Shown in pieces: positions 54,029 through 63,700 of a stretch of 64,000 nucleotides of DNA (positions are counted from its first letter, which is position 1; each line of letters begins with the position of its first letter). The translations under genes and the position numbers were made by a program. Location of the stretch: the NCBI RefSeq assembly GCF_900465055.1, contig NZ_LS483250.1:1984001-2048000 (forward strand). Direction: 5' to 3'. This DNA comes from Moritella yayanosii (lineage in GTDB: Bacteria; Pseudomonadota; Gammaproteobacteria; Enterobacterales; Moritellaceae). Below the pieces are notes generated by a model that was given only the letters and a program-made list of their open reading frames with translations, searched no databases and was not told where the DNA came from.

Positions 54029-54661
54029 TCATAAATCGCGATGAGGCAGGCTACGAATATAACCAATCGAGCTGAAAAACAATAACGAATAGCCTAATAA
54101 TTCAGTGCCTTCTTCAACGATATCTTTGGCTAAACGAATATAATGATCAACAAGGATCGCTTTCCACAACTCTCCCATACCAAATAAGCGCGAAAAAACA
54201 AGGATGATAACTAAAGCTACAACAATACTTTGAAAATTACGATGACGCGTAAACTGAGCGAGCCCTTCTAATGTGTCACGGTTATTCCTTGATGCATACA
54301 AGCTGCATGTGACAAAAACCAATAACGCGGGGTAAAGCCAAAATCCATGCACTATCTGATCAAAAAAACTATCTAATTCACGAATCAGCATACAAGTGAA
54401 AAAACCCATGACCAGCACATGAAAATGACGATTACCTTTATCTATTTTTACTGCATAGGCAAAACTACACGCAACTGAAAAAATCAATACTTGCTGATAA
54501 TACTCAGTTAAAGAGCGCTCGCCAACACCGTGTTCTAATACCATCACATCCAAAAATATAGTTAAACATACAGCCGCGACAATCAGTATTAATAAAATAA
54601 ACTGTACTATTTCTTGTTGAATCGTTTTGATTGTAGGTGAAGAGGAATAATGAACTTGCAT
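54029..54661 (-). CDS. polytopic membrane protein of unknown function
   Basis: 210 residues with about five to six hydrophobic segments and a short cytoplasmic N-terminus. Charged residues in the loops (ELDSFFDQIVHG, RLAKDIVEEGTELLGY) may be functional, the latter within or next to a membrane helix. No family recognised. It precedes the YeiH gene in the same direction with a spacing of about 115 bases. Confidence 0.6.
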   Translation of the reverse strand: MQVHYSSSPTIKTIQQEIVQFILLILIVAAVCLTIFLDVMVLEHGVGERSLTEYYQQVLIFSVACSFAYAVKIDKGNRHFHVLVMGFFTCMLIRELDSFFDQIVHGFWLYPALLVFVTCSLYASRNNRDTLEGLAQFTRHRNFQSIVVALVIILVFSRLFGMGELWKAILVDHYIRLAKDIVEEGTELLGYSLLFFSSIGYIRSLPHRDL

Positions 54662-54785
54662 AATGAGCTCCTATTGAACTTAAATTTAGTAGCGTCCCAA
54701 CGTGACTAGCATAAATCAGAGAATAAAGATGTGCAACATACTACAAATATAATTAAATACAATTAAATACATTAAAATAGCAGTG

Positions 54786-54805
54786 GACTGGTATATTTAC
54801 CAGTC
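54786..54805. other. 8-bp hairpin in the spacer before the YdcH gene
   Basis: GACTGGTA (54786-54793) pairs with TACCAGTC (54798-54805) around TATT. The 269-base spacer shows no gene. The repeat ATTAAATACA occurs twice just before it. Confidence 0.4.
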
Positions 54806-54930
54806 ATACGCCTACCTCGTTGTTAGTGCAAAATTATCTGTAACCACGATTAAGTCAACTTTCGTAAATAGTGGGGTGCTATAGTAATAAGGTAGTTATT
54901 GACGTTTACTTTCACTCTTGAGGAAAACCT

Positions 54931-55194
54931 ATGCTAAATGAGAATCACGCACTTATTTTTGACTTTCCAGAATTAAAACAAGATATCGTATATTTGACCC
55001 ATAAAAATGAAACGTTTAGAGAAAAATCAAAACAATATCACGTGCTCGATTATGACATTCGCCAATTAGAAATGGATGGCAGTCCGACGGGTGATGAGCA
55101 CATGACGCAGTTAAAATTACAACGTGCCAATTTAAAAGATGTGTTATATAAGCAACTAAAACAACACCATGACGAAGTCATAGCGGCCTCTTAA
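54931..55194 (+). CDS. YdcH-like (DUF465) small protein
   Basis: 87 residues. The DUF465 pattern is present: DFPELKQDIVYLTHKNETFREKSKQYHVLDYDIRQLE, then LKLQRANLKDVLYKQL. The fold is a short helical hairpin. The family is common in proteobacteria, and its role is unclear. GAGGA precedes the ATG. Confidence 0.8.
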   Translation: MLNENHALIFDFPELKQDIVYLTHKNETFREKSKQYHVLDYDIRQLEMDGSPTGDEHMTQLKLQRANLKDVLYKQLKQHHDEVIAAS

Positions 55195-55296
55195 AATAAC
55201 GAAGCGGATCTTATGGTTCGCTTTTTAATTCAATCAATTAAAATGTCTTATGCTGTAATTTACAATCACGTTGACGAAGAAGAAAGGAAACGCTCA

Positions 55297-55953
55297 ATGT
55301 CACTGCCAATTTTATACTCATTACAAAACTGTCCTTACGCGATGCGCGCACGACTGGGGTTATTACTCGCCCAACAAGCCGTGATGTTACGTGCCGTGGT
55401 AATGAAAAATAAACCGGCTGCAATGCTCGCGGTATCACCGAAGGCGACAGTACCAGTATTAGTACTTGATGACGGTACTGTTATTGACGAAAGTTTAGAC
55501 ATTATGATTTGGGCGTTGCATCAGAGTGATCCATTAGACTTACTGCACAGAAATGAACCCGAAGCATATCCAGCCATGCTCGCCCTGATTGACATTCACG
55601 ATACGGTGTTTACTTCCGCATTAAGTAAATACAAATACGCGGTACGTTACCATACCGATAATGAAGTTGAGTTACGCAGACAATGTGCGGTTTATGCAAC
55701 CATGCTCGAATCGCATCTAAGCCAACATGCTTATTTAATAGGTGACAAAGTCAGTTTGGCTGATTACGCAATTTTACCGCTCATCCGTCAGTTTTCCCGT
55801 GTTGATCGCCAGTGGTATTTGCAAGCTCCCCTACCACACTTACGTAATTGGCTGAATAAACATTTACAAGATCAACGCTTTGCTAAAGCAATGGCGAAAT
55901 ACCCGCAGTGGTTAGAAACTAACGAAGAATTTTTATTTGGACATGCCGACTAA
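55297..55953 (+). CDS. glutathione S-transferase-family protein
   Basis: 218 residues. The N-terminal thioredoxin-like fold begins LPILYSLQNCPYAMRARLG (CPYA motif), has a cis-proline region ATVPVLVLDDG and a DES-like glutathione-binding site, and the C-terminal helical domain includes GDKVSLADYAILPLIRQF. The ATG at 55297 is used because AAGGAA lies upstream and earlier in-frame starts add non-conserved sequence. Glutaredoxin-2- or YibF-like roles are possible. A strong terminator follows. Confidence 0.82.
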   Translation: MSLPILYSLQNCPYAMRARLGLLLAQQAVMLRAVVMKNKPAAMLAVSPKATVPVLVLDDGTVIDESLDIMIWALHQSDPLDLLHRNEPEAYPAMLALIDIHDTVFTSALSKYKYAVRYHTDNEVELRRQCAVYATMLESHLSQHAYLIGDKVSLADYAILPLIRQFSRVDRQWYLQAPLPHLRNWLNKHLQDQRFAKAMAKYPQWLETNEEFLFGHAD

Positions 55954-55961
55954 AAACAACA

Positions 55962-55995
55962 AAGGGCAAACATAATATCAATTATGTTTGCCCTT
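55962..55995. terminator. 15-bp perfect terminator hairpin between convergent genes
   Basis: AAGGGCAAACATAAT (55962-55976) pairs exactly with ATTATGTTTGCCCTT (55981-55995) around ATCA. It serves the GST gene and the RND operon. Confidence 0.75.
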
Positions 55996-56022
55996 ATCGT
56001 TAGTTTGAACGACAATGAAAAA

Positions 56023-59000
56023 TTAAGCCACCTCTTTCACTACATGCACATCACTTATCTGTGTGTTCGTTTTATCTGTTTTAGCTGCAGACGATTTTGC
56101 TGATTGCTCTGCTAATTCCGCTTCTAACATCGCTTCTACATAACCTGGAGAATGTGTTGCGCCTGAAATCAAACGGTACATTGCAGGGATCACGAATAAC
56201 GTAACCAAGGTCGCAAACGCCATGCCGAAGAACACCACAGTACCCACAGCAATACGACTTTCCGAACCAGCGCCAGTAGACAAGATCAATGGCATAGCAC
56301 CCGCTAACGTGGTAAATGCGGTCATCAGAATCGGACGTAAACGACGGGCAGACGCATCTATAATAGCTTGTTCAATTGCTACACCACGATCACGTAGCTG
56401 ATTGGCAAATTCTACAATTAAAATACCATTCTTAGTCACCATACCAATCAACATGATCATGCCAATCTGACTGTAAATATTCAGACCACCCCCCATGACA
56501 TACAAGCCTAAGAAGCCACCAAACACGCCCATAGGCACAGTGAACATCACCACCATCGGATTAATAAAGCTTTCAAACTGCGCCGCTAATACTAAATAAG
56601 CCACCAGCAGCGCTAAACCAAACACAATTAAAATACTACTTTGGTTTTCTTTAAAGTCTTTTGACTCGCCAGAATAAGCAATGGAAATATCACTCGGTAA
56701 TGATGCAACGGCTTGCGCATCCAAAAAGTCCAAGACTTCACCTAAGGTATAACCGTCACCTACACTACCGCTTAGGGTAATAGATTTTTGCTTATTGCTG
56801 TGCGATAAACGATTTGCCGATGCAACCTCTTCGATTGTGGTAATGGTATCTAACGTGATCAAATCACCTTTAGCACTACGAATATAAATCTGACTTAAAT
56901 CGTTAACGTTATTAAAGCTATTTTCATCACCACGCAGGTAAACATCATATTCTTCCCCACGTTCGATATAACTGGTTTCACTGCGGCCACCGAGCATGAT
57001 CTCTAACGTTGTTGACACTTCATCAACACTGATGCCCAGTTCGCCAGCACGTTCTTTATCGATAGTCACCACCAGCTCAGGAGTTTTCTCTGAATAGTCC
57101 AGATCGCCGCCGACTAATACGCCGGCTTCTTCTGCTTTGGCTTTCAGTAAATTCGCCCATTTCTCTAGTTCCGAATAATCAGAACCACCGAGTACAAATT
57201 GCACCGGATCACTCGATCCGCCACGGAAACCAGGCATCATAGGACGTACCATCACATCGGGAATATCTTTTAACGCTTTTGCTACCATGCCTAACGCTTC
57301 ACCTGCGCTAACACTACGGTCTGCCCAGTCTTCAAGAATGATGATCACAAAGCCGGTTTGATCCCCAGCACGGCCACCAAATGCAGGTGCTTGGGTACTA
57401 AACGATTTAATAACACCTTTGCCAACCAGCGGTAATAAGCGCCTCTCAACAATATCCATATTTGCGGTCATACGGTTGAAACTGGTGCCTTCCGCACCTT
57501 TAACAAACACAAATAATACCCCGCGATCTTCTTGTGGAGACAGCTGTGATGGCACTTGTTTCATTAAAATGAAGCTCCCCACCACACAGGCGATAATAAC
57601 CACAGGCGCAACCACGCGATATGCAATTGCTTTGGTGACAAGACTACGATAAGCGTTTTCTAAGCGCTGGAATAATCCTTCCATCCACACACTAAAACGA
57701 CTGGTTTTTTGCTCTGATTTTAACATCTTACTGGCAAGTACAGGGGTTAGTGTCAATGCAATCAACGACGAGAAAATCACTGACATTGCGAGTAATACCG
57801 AGAACTCGGTAAATAACAGCCCCACCATACCATCCATAAACGAAATAGGCAGGAACACCATAACCAATACCATGGTGGTTGCAACTACCGCAAAGCCCAC
57901 TTCTCGCGTGCCTTTATACGCCGCTAATAATGGTTTTTCACCTTGCTCAATGTGATGAAAAATATTCTCGATGACCACAATGGCGTCATCCACCACCAAA
58001 CCAATGGATAAGATCAATGCCATTAAAGTAATTAAGTTAATCGAAAAACCAAAATAATAAGCGGCGATAAATGACGAAATCAAAGAGACAGGCACAGTAA
58101 CGGCTGGGATCAACGTTGCACGCGCCTGACCAATAAAGATGTACAAGACTAATACCACCAAACCACCGGTGATAAATAGCGTACTATAAACCTCCGAAAT
58201 AGATTGGTCGATAAACACGGTAGAATCGTAATCCACAGTCAGACTCATACCTTCGGGTAAAAAGGCTTGCATCTTATCGACTTCTGCACGTACCGCAGAC
58301 GCGACATCTAAAGGATTGGCATCCGATTGCGTGACAATACCCAAGCTCAGGTTAACGATACCGTTACTTTTAAATGATGAACTCTCATTTTTAGCGCCGA
58401 CATACACTTGGGCGACATCGCGTAAATACACCAGAGAACCATCACTGGTCGTGCGTACGACAAGGTATTCAAAGTCTTGTGGCTCGGCATACAAACGAGC
58501 GGTACGCACTGACATTACCGTGGTATCGTTACGTACTTCACCACCTGGATTCTCAACGTTTTCAGTTTTTAATGCATCGACAATATCACTGGTGGTAACC
58601 GCACGGCCAGCCATTAAATCAGGAAACAACTTAACGTACATGACCTGATACAATCCGCCGGATAAATCAACCGAACTCACGCCAGAGATCAAGCTAAAGC
58701 GATCTTCCAATACCCGTTGGGCATAATCGGTAAGCTGAGTACGATCCATTTCGGTGGAGTTTAAATTAATATAAACCGAGGGTTCACCACTGCCGTTATC
58801 TTTCGATACGATGGGATCATCGGCTTCATCCGGCAAGCTACGCTGCGCTTTGGCAACCGCATCCCGAATATCACTGACACCTTCGGTTAAGTTCCAGCCC
58901 AGCTCAAACGTCACCGTAATACGCGACATACCATTACGGGTAACCGATTTTACTTCATCGATACCACTAATACCGGTAATTTGATCTTCAATCACCGAGG

Positions 59001-59190
59001 TGATCTGGCTTTCCATAATAGAGGCCGCAGCACCATCATAACGTGTCATCACGGTGACAACAGGGCTTTCAACATCCGGCATTTCGCGTACCGCAAGTTT
59101 ACTAAACGACACTGCGCCAAAAATACACAGCAATAAGCTGAGTACAATCGCAACAACCGGTCGTTTAACTGACGTATCAGACAACCACAT
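56023..59190 (-). CDS. RND-family efflux permease (HAE1 type)
   Basis: 1055 residues, the usual size for AcrB-like pumps. The N-terminal KRPVVAIVLSLLLCIFGAVSF, the pair of periplasmic domains, and helix-4 motif LVVDDAIVVIENIFHHIE (with the proton-relay aspartates DD) are all clear, as is a second half with EFANQLRDRG and ARRLRPILMTAFTTLAG. Such pumps expel drugs, dyes or bile-like compounds. The gene overlaps the adaptor gene's end by one base, with no outer-membrane channel gene, so TolC from elsewhere is presumed. Confidence 0.93.
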   Translation of the reverse strand: MWLSDTSVKRPVVAIVLSLLLCIFGAVSFSKLAVREMPDVESPVVTVMTRYDGAAASIMESQITSVIEDQITGISGIDEVKSVTRNGMSRITVTFELGWNLTEGVSDIRDAVAKAQRSLPDEADDPIVSKDNGSGEPSVYINLNSTEMDRTQLTDYAQRVLEDRFSLISGVSSVDLSGGLYQVMYVKLFPDLMAGRAVTTSDIVDALKTENVENPGGEVRNDTTVMSVRTARLYAEPQDFEYLVVRTTSDGSLVYLRDVAQVYVGAKNESSSFKSNGIVNLSLGIVTQSDANPLDVASAVRAEVDKMQAFLPEGMSLTVDYDSTVFIDQSISEVYSTLFITGGLVVLVLYIFIGQARATLIPAVTVPVSLISSFIAAYYFGFSINLITLMALILSIGLVVDDAIVVIENIFHHIEQGEKPLLAAYKGTREVGFAVVATTMVLVMVFLPISFMDGMVGLLFTEFSVLLAMSVIFSSLIALTLTPVLASKMLKSEQKTSRFSVWMEGLFQRLENAYRSLVTKAIAYRVVAPVVIIACVVGSFILMKQVPSQLSPQEDRGVLFVFVKGAEGTSFNRMTANMDIVERRLLPLVGKGVIKSFSTQAPAFGGRAGDQTGFVIIILEDWADRSVSAGEALGMVAKALKDIPDVMVRPMMPGFRGGSSDPVQFVLGGSDYSELEKWANLLKAKAEEAGVLVGGDLDYSEKTPELVVTIDKERAGELGISVDEVSTTLEIMLGGRSETSYIERGEEYDVYLRGDENSFNNVNDLSQIYIRSAKGDLITLDTITTIEEVASANRLSHSNKQKSITLSGSVGDGYTLGEVLDFLDAQAVASLPSDISIAYSGESKDFKENQSSILIVFGLALLVAYLVLAAQFESFINPMVVMFTVPMGVFGGFLGLYVMGGGLNIYSQIGMIMLIGMVTKNGILIVEFANQLRDRGVAIEQAIIDASARRLRPILMTAFTTLAGAMPLILSTGAGSESRIAVGTVVFFGMAFATLVTLFVIPAMYRLISGATHSPGYVEAMLEAELAEQSAKSSAAKTDKTNTQISDVHVVKEVA

Positions 59191-60257
59191 TAGTTAGTCT
59201 CCTGTTGACCAGTCAAATCATTCACTTGCAGTCCGTTACGCATATTAACCAGACCTTGCACAACAATTCGGTCGCCAATATCGAGTCCATTTTCAATCAA
59301 TACTTGGTTAACAATACGTGCACCTAAGAATACTTGAGTTCGCGTAACACGTTCATCTTCACCGACAACGTATACAAAACGTTTTGTGCCTGAGTATTCT
59401 ATTGCTTGTACTGGAATGATAGGTTCGTTGATCACCGGAAAAATCACACTTGATGACATCATCATGCCTGGTTTAAGGCGGTTATCAGCATTTTCAAAAT
59501 TAACGCGTACACGTAAATTTAATGTATCAGGATTAATACGAGAATCAATGGCAACGACCTCGCCTTTAAAACGCTGGTCAGCCCATGCACGACTTGTTGC
59601 CGTCACGACCATGCCCGTTGATAATTGCGATAAATAACGTTCTGGCACTGCCAGATCAAGCTGCATTATCGATAAGTCATCCAGCGTTAACAGCTCAGTA
59701 CCAATTGATACCATCTTACCGCGACTAAAATCTAATAAACCAACTGTACCAGCAAAAGGTGCGGTTAAATAATGATCATCGACATTGGCTTGTGCTGCCG
59801 CTAAACGTGCTTTTGCAATAGCCACTAATGTCGTTTGTGCATACACTTCGGTTTGCGTGATAGCGTTACTTTTTACCAGCGTTGCATATTCATTTAGCTT
59901 ACGTTGTTCATCAGTAAAATAAGCTTGAGCCTCAAGCAAGGCCGCTTGTGCTTTACTATCATCGAGTTGCACTAATAACTGCCCTGCTGTCACCGTTTGA
60001 TTAGCAGCAATGTTGATACTATCAACCTTACCTGCAACTTCCGGTGCGACGCTGACAAATTGTACTGACTGTAACTTACCGATTAACGAAATAGATTGTG
60101 AAACTTCGTGATATTGCACGGTATCGGTATAAACAGAAACCACACGTTCTGGGCCTTTCCCCCCTTTCGCGCCTTTGGCCTGGACTGGAATGGTGTAACT
60201 AGAAAAACTAAACATCAGTGCGCTAATGATCGCAAGGGAGGTGGTACGTTTATGCAT
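59190..60257 (-). CDS. RND periplasmic adaptor (membrane fusion protein)
   Basis: 355 residues. The ATG at 60257 starts a signal peptide (MHKRTTSLAIISALMFSFSS) and is preceded by AGAAGAG. It has a barrel-sandwich half (VAPEVAGKVDSINIAANQTV and DDHYLTAPFAGTVGLLD), a helical hairpin between, and a beta barrel after (NPDTLNLRVRVNFENADNRLKPGMMM). This is the MFP layout (MexA/AcrA type). It lacks a lipobox. Its stop overlaps the permease start (TAATG), so translation is coupled. Confidence 0.9.
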   Translation of the reverse strand: MHKRTTSLAIISALMFSFSSYTIPVQAKGAKGGKGPERVVSVYTDTVQYHEVSQSISLIGKLQSVQFVSVAPEVAGKVDSINIAANQTVTAGQLLVQLDDSKAQAALLEAQAYFTDEQRKLNEYATLVKSNAITQTEVYAQTTLVAIAKARLAAAQANVDDHYLTAPFAGTVGLLDFSRGKMVSIGTELLTLDDLSIMQLDLAVPERYLSQLSTGMVVTATSRAWADQRFKGEVVAIDSRINPDTLNLRVRVNFENADNRLKPGMMMSSSVIFPVINEPIIPVQAIEYSGTKRFVYVVGEDERVTRTQVFLGARIVNQVLIENGLDIGDRIVVQGLVNMRNGLQVNDLTGQQETN

Positions 60258-60444
60258 TATATCTCTTCTATAAAAATGAGCGTGTCTGCCTTCATCCATG
60301 AATAGCAAATCTACAATTTTGATACCGTATAATACCGCAAAATAGGCAGGGAAATATGGAGAAAATGAGGAGATTAGGGTCAACTAGTGTAAAGTTTGTC
60401 AAGATCAAGATGATATTATAAAAACTATTATTTAACCGTGAACA

Positions 60445-61080
60445 TTAACGATAAAGCGCGTCAATTTCACCATTTTTAATGCGCATATTCACCCGCAATA
60501 GAGCATGTTGGGCAATTTTCAACACGTCTTTCATGCTCTCATAACAAGCTTGCTCATGCTTACCATAAGCAAAGAAATTTAACGTCACTTGATAACCCAT
60601 ACCGCCAGTATCCGGTTTATCACCCAACGCCAAATAGCAGGTTGGTGATTGCGACAAACCAATCGCGCCAGCGCTGAAACTCGGTTTCATCGACGATGCC
60701 ATTGATTGAATATTATTCATTAACCAATGAATACTTTTGTCCTGACAATTTTCAGGAATATCGCGGAACAAGATCATTAACCGCGCACTGCATTTCTTCG
60801 CATACGGGTACTGCTGATCGGTATTATCTTCAGCGGCATTAAACACACAGTCGTTACTTTCCAATAACGAGCTGGCACCATTCACCCATTCAATTAAGCT
60901 ATAAAACTGTTCAACAAAATCCCACTTTTTAAACGGTAACAGATCTTCTAATGCACTACGGATCAACTGAGGCTGTAATTTAAAATCCATATATACACTC
61001 GACTCATCCGAAACCATACTCGTCCACGGATGAGATCTTAACGCTGAGTTATCAATTTTTTTGGAAATATAAGCGTCCAC
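60445..61080 (-). CDS. hypothetical protein
   Basis: 211 residues, soluble, no signal peptide, with seven cysteines, one (CSARLMILF) near the middle. No motif I can name. The gene is isolated between the RND operon and the signalling genes. Spacer 61081-61299 shows no gene; a weak inverted pair, ACCCCATAT with ATATGTGGGT, is at 61101-61129. Confidence 0.55.
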   Translation of the reverse strand: MDAYISKKIDNSALRSHPWTSMVSDESSVYMDFKLQPQLIRSALEDLLPFKKWDFVEQFYSLIEWVNGASSLLESNDCVFNAAEDNTDQQYPYAKKCSARLMILFRDIPENCQDKSIHWLMNNIQSMASSMKPSFSAGAIGLSQSPTCYLALGDKPDTGGMGYQVTLNFFAYGKHEQACYESMKDVLKIAQHALLRVNMRIKNGEIDALYR

Positions 61081-61299
61081 AGTTGCTGCCTTTGTTGGTT
61101 AACCCCATATTACTTCAAGATATGTGGGTAAATACGGTAATGAGAATTGGATTTTAACAGTGTTCCAGCGATATATTAAAAGTTTTATCCGCTAAATTTT
61201 TGTTATCGAGTTCAATCGTCATACGCCAATTAATGCGATCAATAATACCGATGACGAACGCTTGTGGAAAGATCTAAAGCATCACCCTACAAGGACAAA

Positions 61300-62501
61300 T
61301 TAATTACCGCTGCTCAAGCAACTTAAAAATATCGCGATATTAAACGGCTTTTGCATAAAGACAATATCAGAATGACATTCACTGCCTGCTATCTCATTTT
61401 TATCATTCGCCGACAAAATAACATATTGGGTTTGCGTATTAGCTTGAATACATTTCATTTTGGCAATTAATTCCAAGCCATTCATCTCATCTAACTGATA
61501 ATCAACAATCACAACATCGGGTTCGGTATTCACCAATTGGATTAACGCAACTTTCGAGTTATTCGCGCAAACCGTATTAAACTGCTGTTCTGCCAGCATC
61601 GCGCTGCATACTTCCAGATTAAAGCTGTTATCGTCGACAATTAAAATATGCATATCACCATAATTAACGGGGCTTAACGGTTGCGATAACCTTGATGGAT
61701 CAAACTGACAGGGGAAGTGCAGCATAATTTTAGTGCCTTCATCCTTCACACTGTGCAGCCTTAGCTTGCCACCAATCTGGGTCAGTAATTGGTTACAAGT
61801 ATAAATCCCTAGACCAATACTCGAGACTTGTTGCTGCTTCGACTCGGTATCGACCGAAAAAGGGTTAATTAACAATTCCTTGGTTGATGCTGACATACCA
61901 AGTCCAGAGTCTTGGATCAAAATACGTAAATAATAACCCCGGATGATTGATTCCTCGTTAAACGCAGGGCGCTGGCATATATCAACATGGCAACTTACGG
62001 CCTTACCCGTACTGTACTTCAATGCATTATTGAGCATGTTAGTAATGACTTGAAATAACTTAGAGCTATCCACACTGATTGTTTTAGGTAATGTATCACT
62101 GACATGGAAATTCAGTGTTTTTCCTTCAGGCATACTCAATTTGTTATAATAATCTTTGATATTATTGAAGTATTGCAACGTATTAATCGGCGTTCTTATC
62201 TCATGATTAATACTCGATACCATCGCGACAACTTGCCCGTGAATATGCTCAACCATACAATGTAATTGTTGACGCCTTGTTATCACTTCAATCTGTGCAT
62301 CAAGCTCAATAGATAAATAACGGCATATTCCTTAAGCTGATGTTTTAACGCATTCAGCTGGTCATCATTTTCAACTGATCCAGTTTTCGAGCTAATATTA
62401 ACAAGCTCTCCGACTAAGGCTTGGTATAAAGGTAACCGCCTTTATTGACGATAATGACAGAAGAAATGACGCAAGTTATCACTGATATCAATGACCATTA
62501 G
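61300..62501 (-). pseudogene. hybrid histidine kinase with receiver domain, two lesions upstream
   Basis: The intact part (from GTG 62286) has the H-box SSINHEIRTPINTLQYF, N-box VITNMLNNALKYS, G1 DSGLGMS, G2 SIGLGIYTCNQL, and a receiver domain (VIVDYQLDEMNG with the phospho-accepting aspartate). Upstream, an ATG overlapping the end of the REC-EAL gene starts a frame (VIDISDNLRHFFCHYRQ) with a TAA, which continues (RRLPLYQALVGELVN ... KEYA) and then needs a frame shift to reach RYLSIELDAQIEVITRRQ and the kinase. So the original gene probably began at about 62501. A shortened kinase from 62286 may still be made. Confidence 0.7.
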
Positions 62502-63690
62502 CGGCAATGTCCTTATGCAGATAACGATTGACCCAGGCAGTTAAATAACGGCCTTCAATCGGCGGGCTATATAAATAACCTTGCGCGATATCACAACCCA
62601 GTTCAGCTAAAATATTAAGCACGCTTTCAGTCTCAATACCTTCGGCAACGACACTCACCGACATTTTTTTAGCTAAGGCGATCGTCGACTCCACAATGAG
62701 GTGGTGTTGTTCATTGGTATCAATATCACAGACAAAAGAGCGGTCAATTTTAATTTCATTAAAAGGAATGGTATCTAAACGTTCATAGGTCGAATAACTT
62801 TTACCAAAATCATCCAGTGAAATACCAATGTCATTAATAATCAGTCTGGCGATAGAATTCAATACACTGGCTTGATTAATAATTGCTTGTGATTCGGTCA
62901 GCTCTAACGTTAATTTGATATCAGCATGTGCTTGTTTATGGCGGATGATGTAGTCAATCAAGTTATCGCAACTTAAGTCTTCGGCGGTAACATTAATCGA
63001 TAGTGTATAACTCGATAACATCTTTTCATGAGCCCAAAATTTGAATGCTTTCGCGATAATTATCTTAGTAAAATCAACATTTAACCCCGCTTTATCAATC
63101 AAAGGTAAAAACGTATCGGGATAAATATAACCATTTTCATCATACATTCTGGCTAATACTTCAAAGCCGATAATAGCGTTACTTTTCATATCTATTTGAG
63201 GTTGAAAGCAAAGTAATACTTGTTCATCGGCAAACAGCTGATTTATGTCATAATCAGAGACACTTACCGGTGATTTAACGACCATTTGATGGTCGTGCTG
63301 ACGTTGCAAACGTGCTGTTTCCGCTAATATAAAGTCCATATTAATCGGCTTTTCAAAAACGCCGACGAGGTTCAGTTTCAAACTACTGGCAATACTACCC
63401 ACTAACGCCAAAGTTCGTTTATTCGAAGAACTAATCACAGCGAGGGGAATATCGGCATAACTCGGGTGCTCAGATAAAAAATTAATCACCTCCATGCCAT
63501 CACAGTTATCCATTTTCAAATCCAAGATCAGTAAATCAATATTACCTTCAATAGCCACAATCGCTTCAATACCTTGATTTGCATCTTCAGCTTCAAACGT
63601 CTGAAAATCATGTTCGAAGCTACTCTCGATAAGATCGGCTTTAATCGCTTCTCGGACAAACTTTTGGTCATCGATAATCAAAATATTCAT
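62488..63690 (-). CDS. response regulator with EAL phosphodiesterase domain
   Basis: About 400 residues. Residues 1-125 are a receiver domain (NILIIDDQKFVREAI, phospho-accepting aspartate in LLILDLKMDN, lysine in VFEKP). Residues 150-395 are an EAL domain with EVL in the first motif, then LTLELTES, LDDFGKSYST and AEGIET. It should break down c-di-GMP when phosphorylated by a partner kinase. The ATG at 63690 is used; another in-frame start at 63714 adds 8 residues. The kinase gene overlaps its end, so the two form a likely signalling pair. Confidence 0.88.
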   Translation of the reverse strand: MNILIIDDQKFVREAIKADLIESSFEHDFQTFEAEDANQGIEAIVAIEGNIDLLILDLKMDNCDGMEVINFLSEHPSYADIPLAVISSSNKRTLALVGSIASSLKLNLVGVFEKPINMDFILAETARLQRQHDHQMVVKSPVSVSDYDINQLFADEQVLLCFQPQIDMKSNAIIGFEVLARMYDENGYIYPDTFLPLIDKAGLNVDFTKIIIAKAFKFWAHEKMLSSYTLSINVTAEDLSCDNLIDYIIRHKQAHADIKLTLELTESQAIINQASVLNSIARLIINDIGISLDDFGKSYSTYERLDTIPFNEIKIDRSFVCDIDTNEQHHLIVESTIALAKKMSVSVVAEGIETESVLNILAELGCDIAQGYLYSPPIEGRYLTAWVNRYLHKDIAANGH

Positions 63691-63700
63691 AATTACTCCG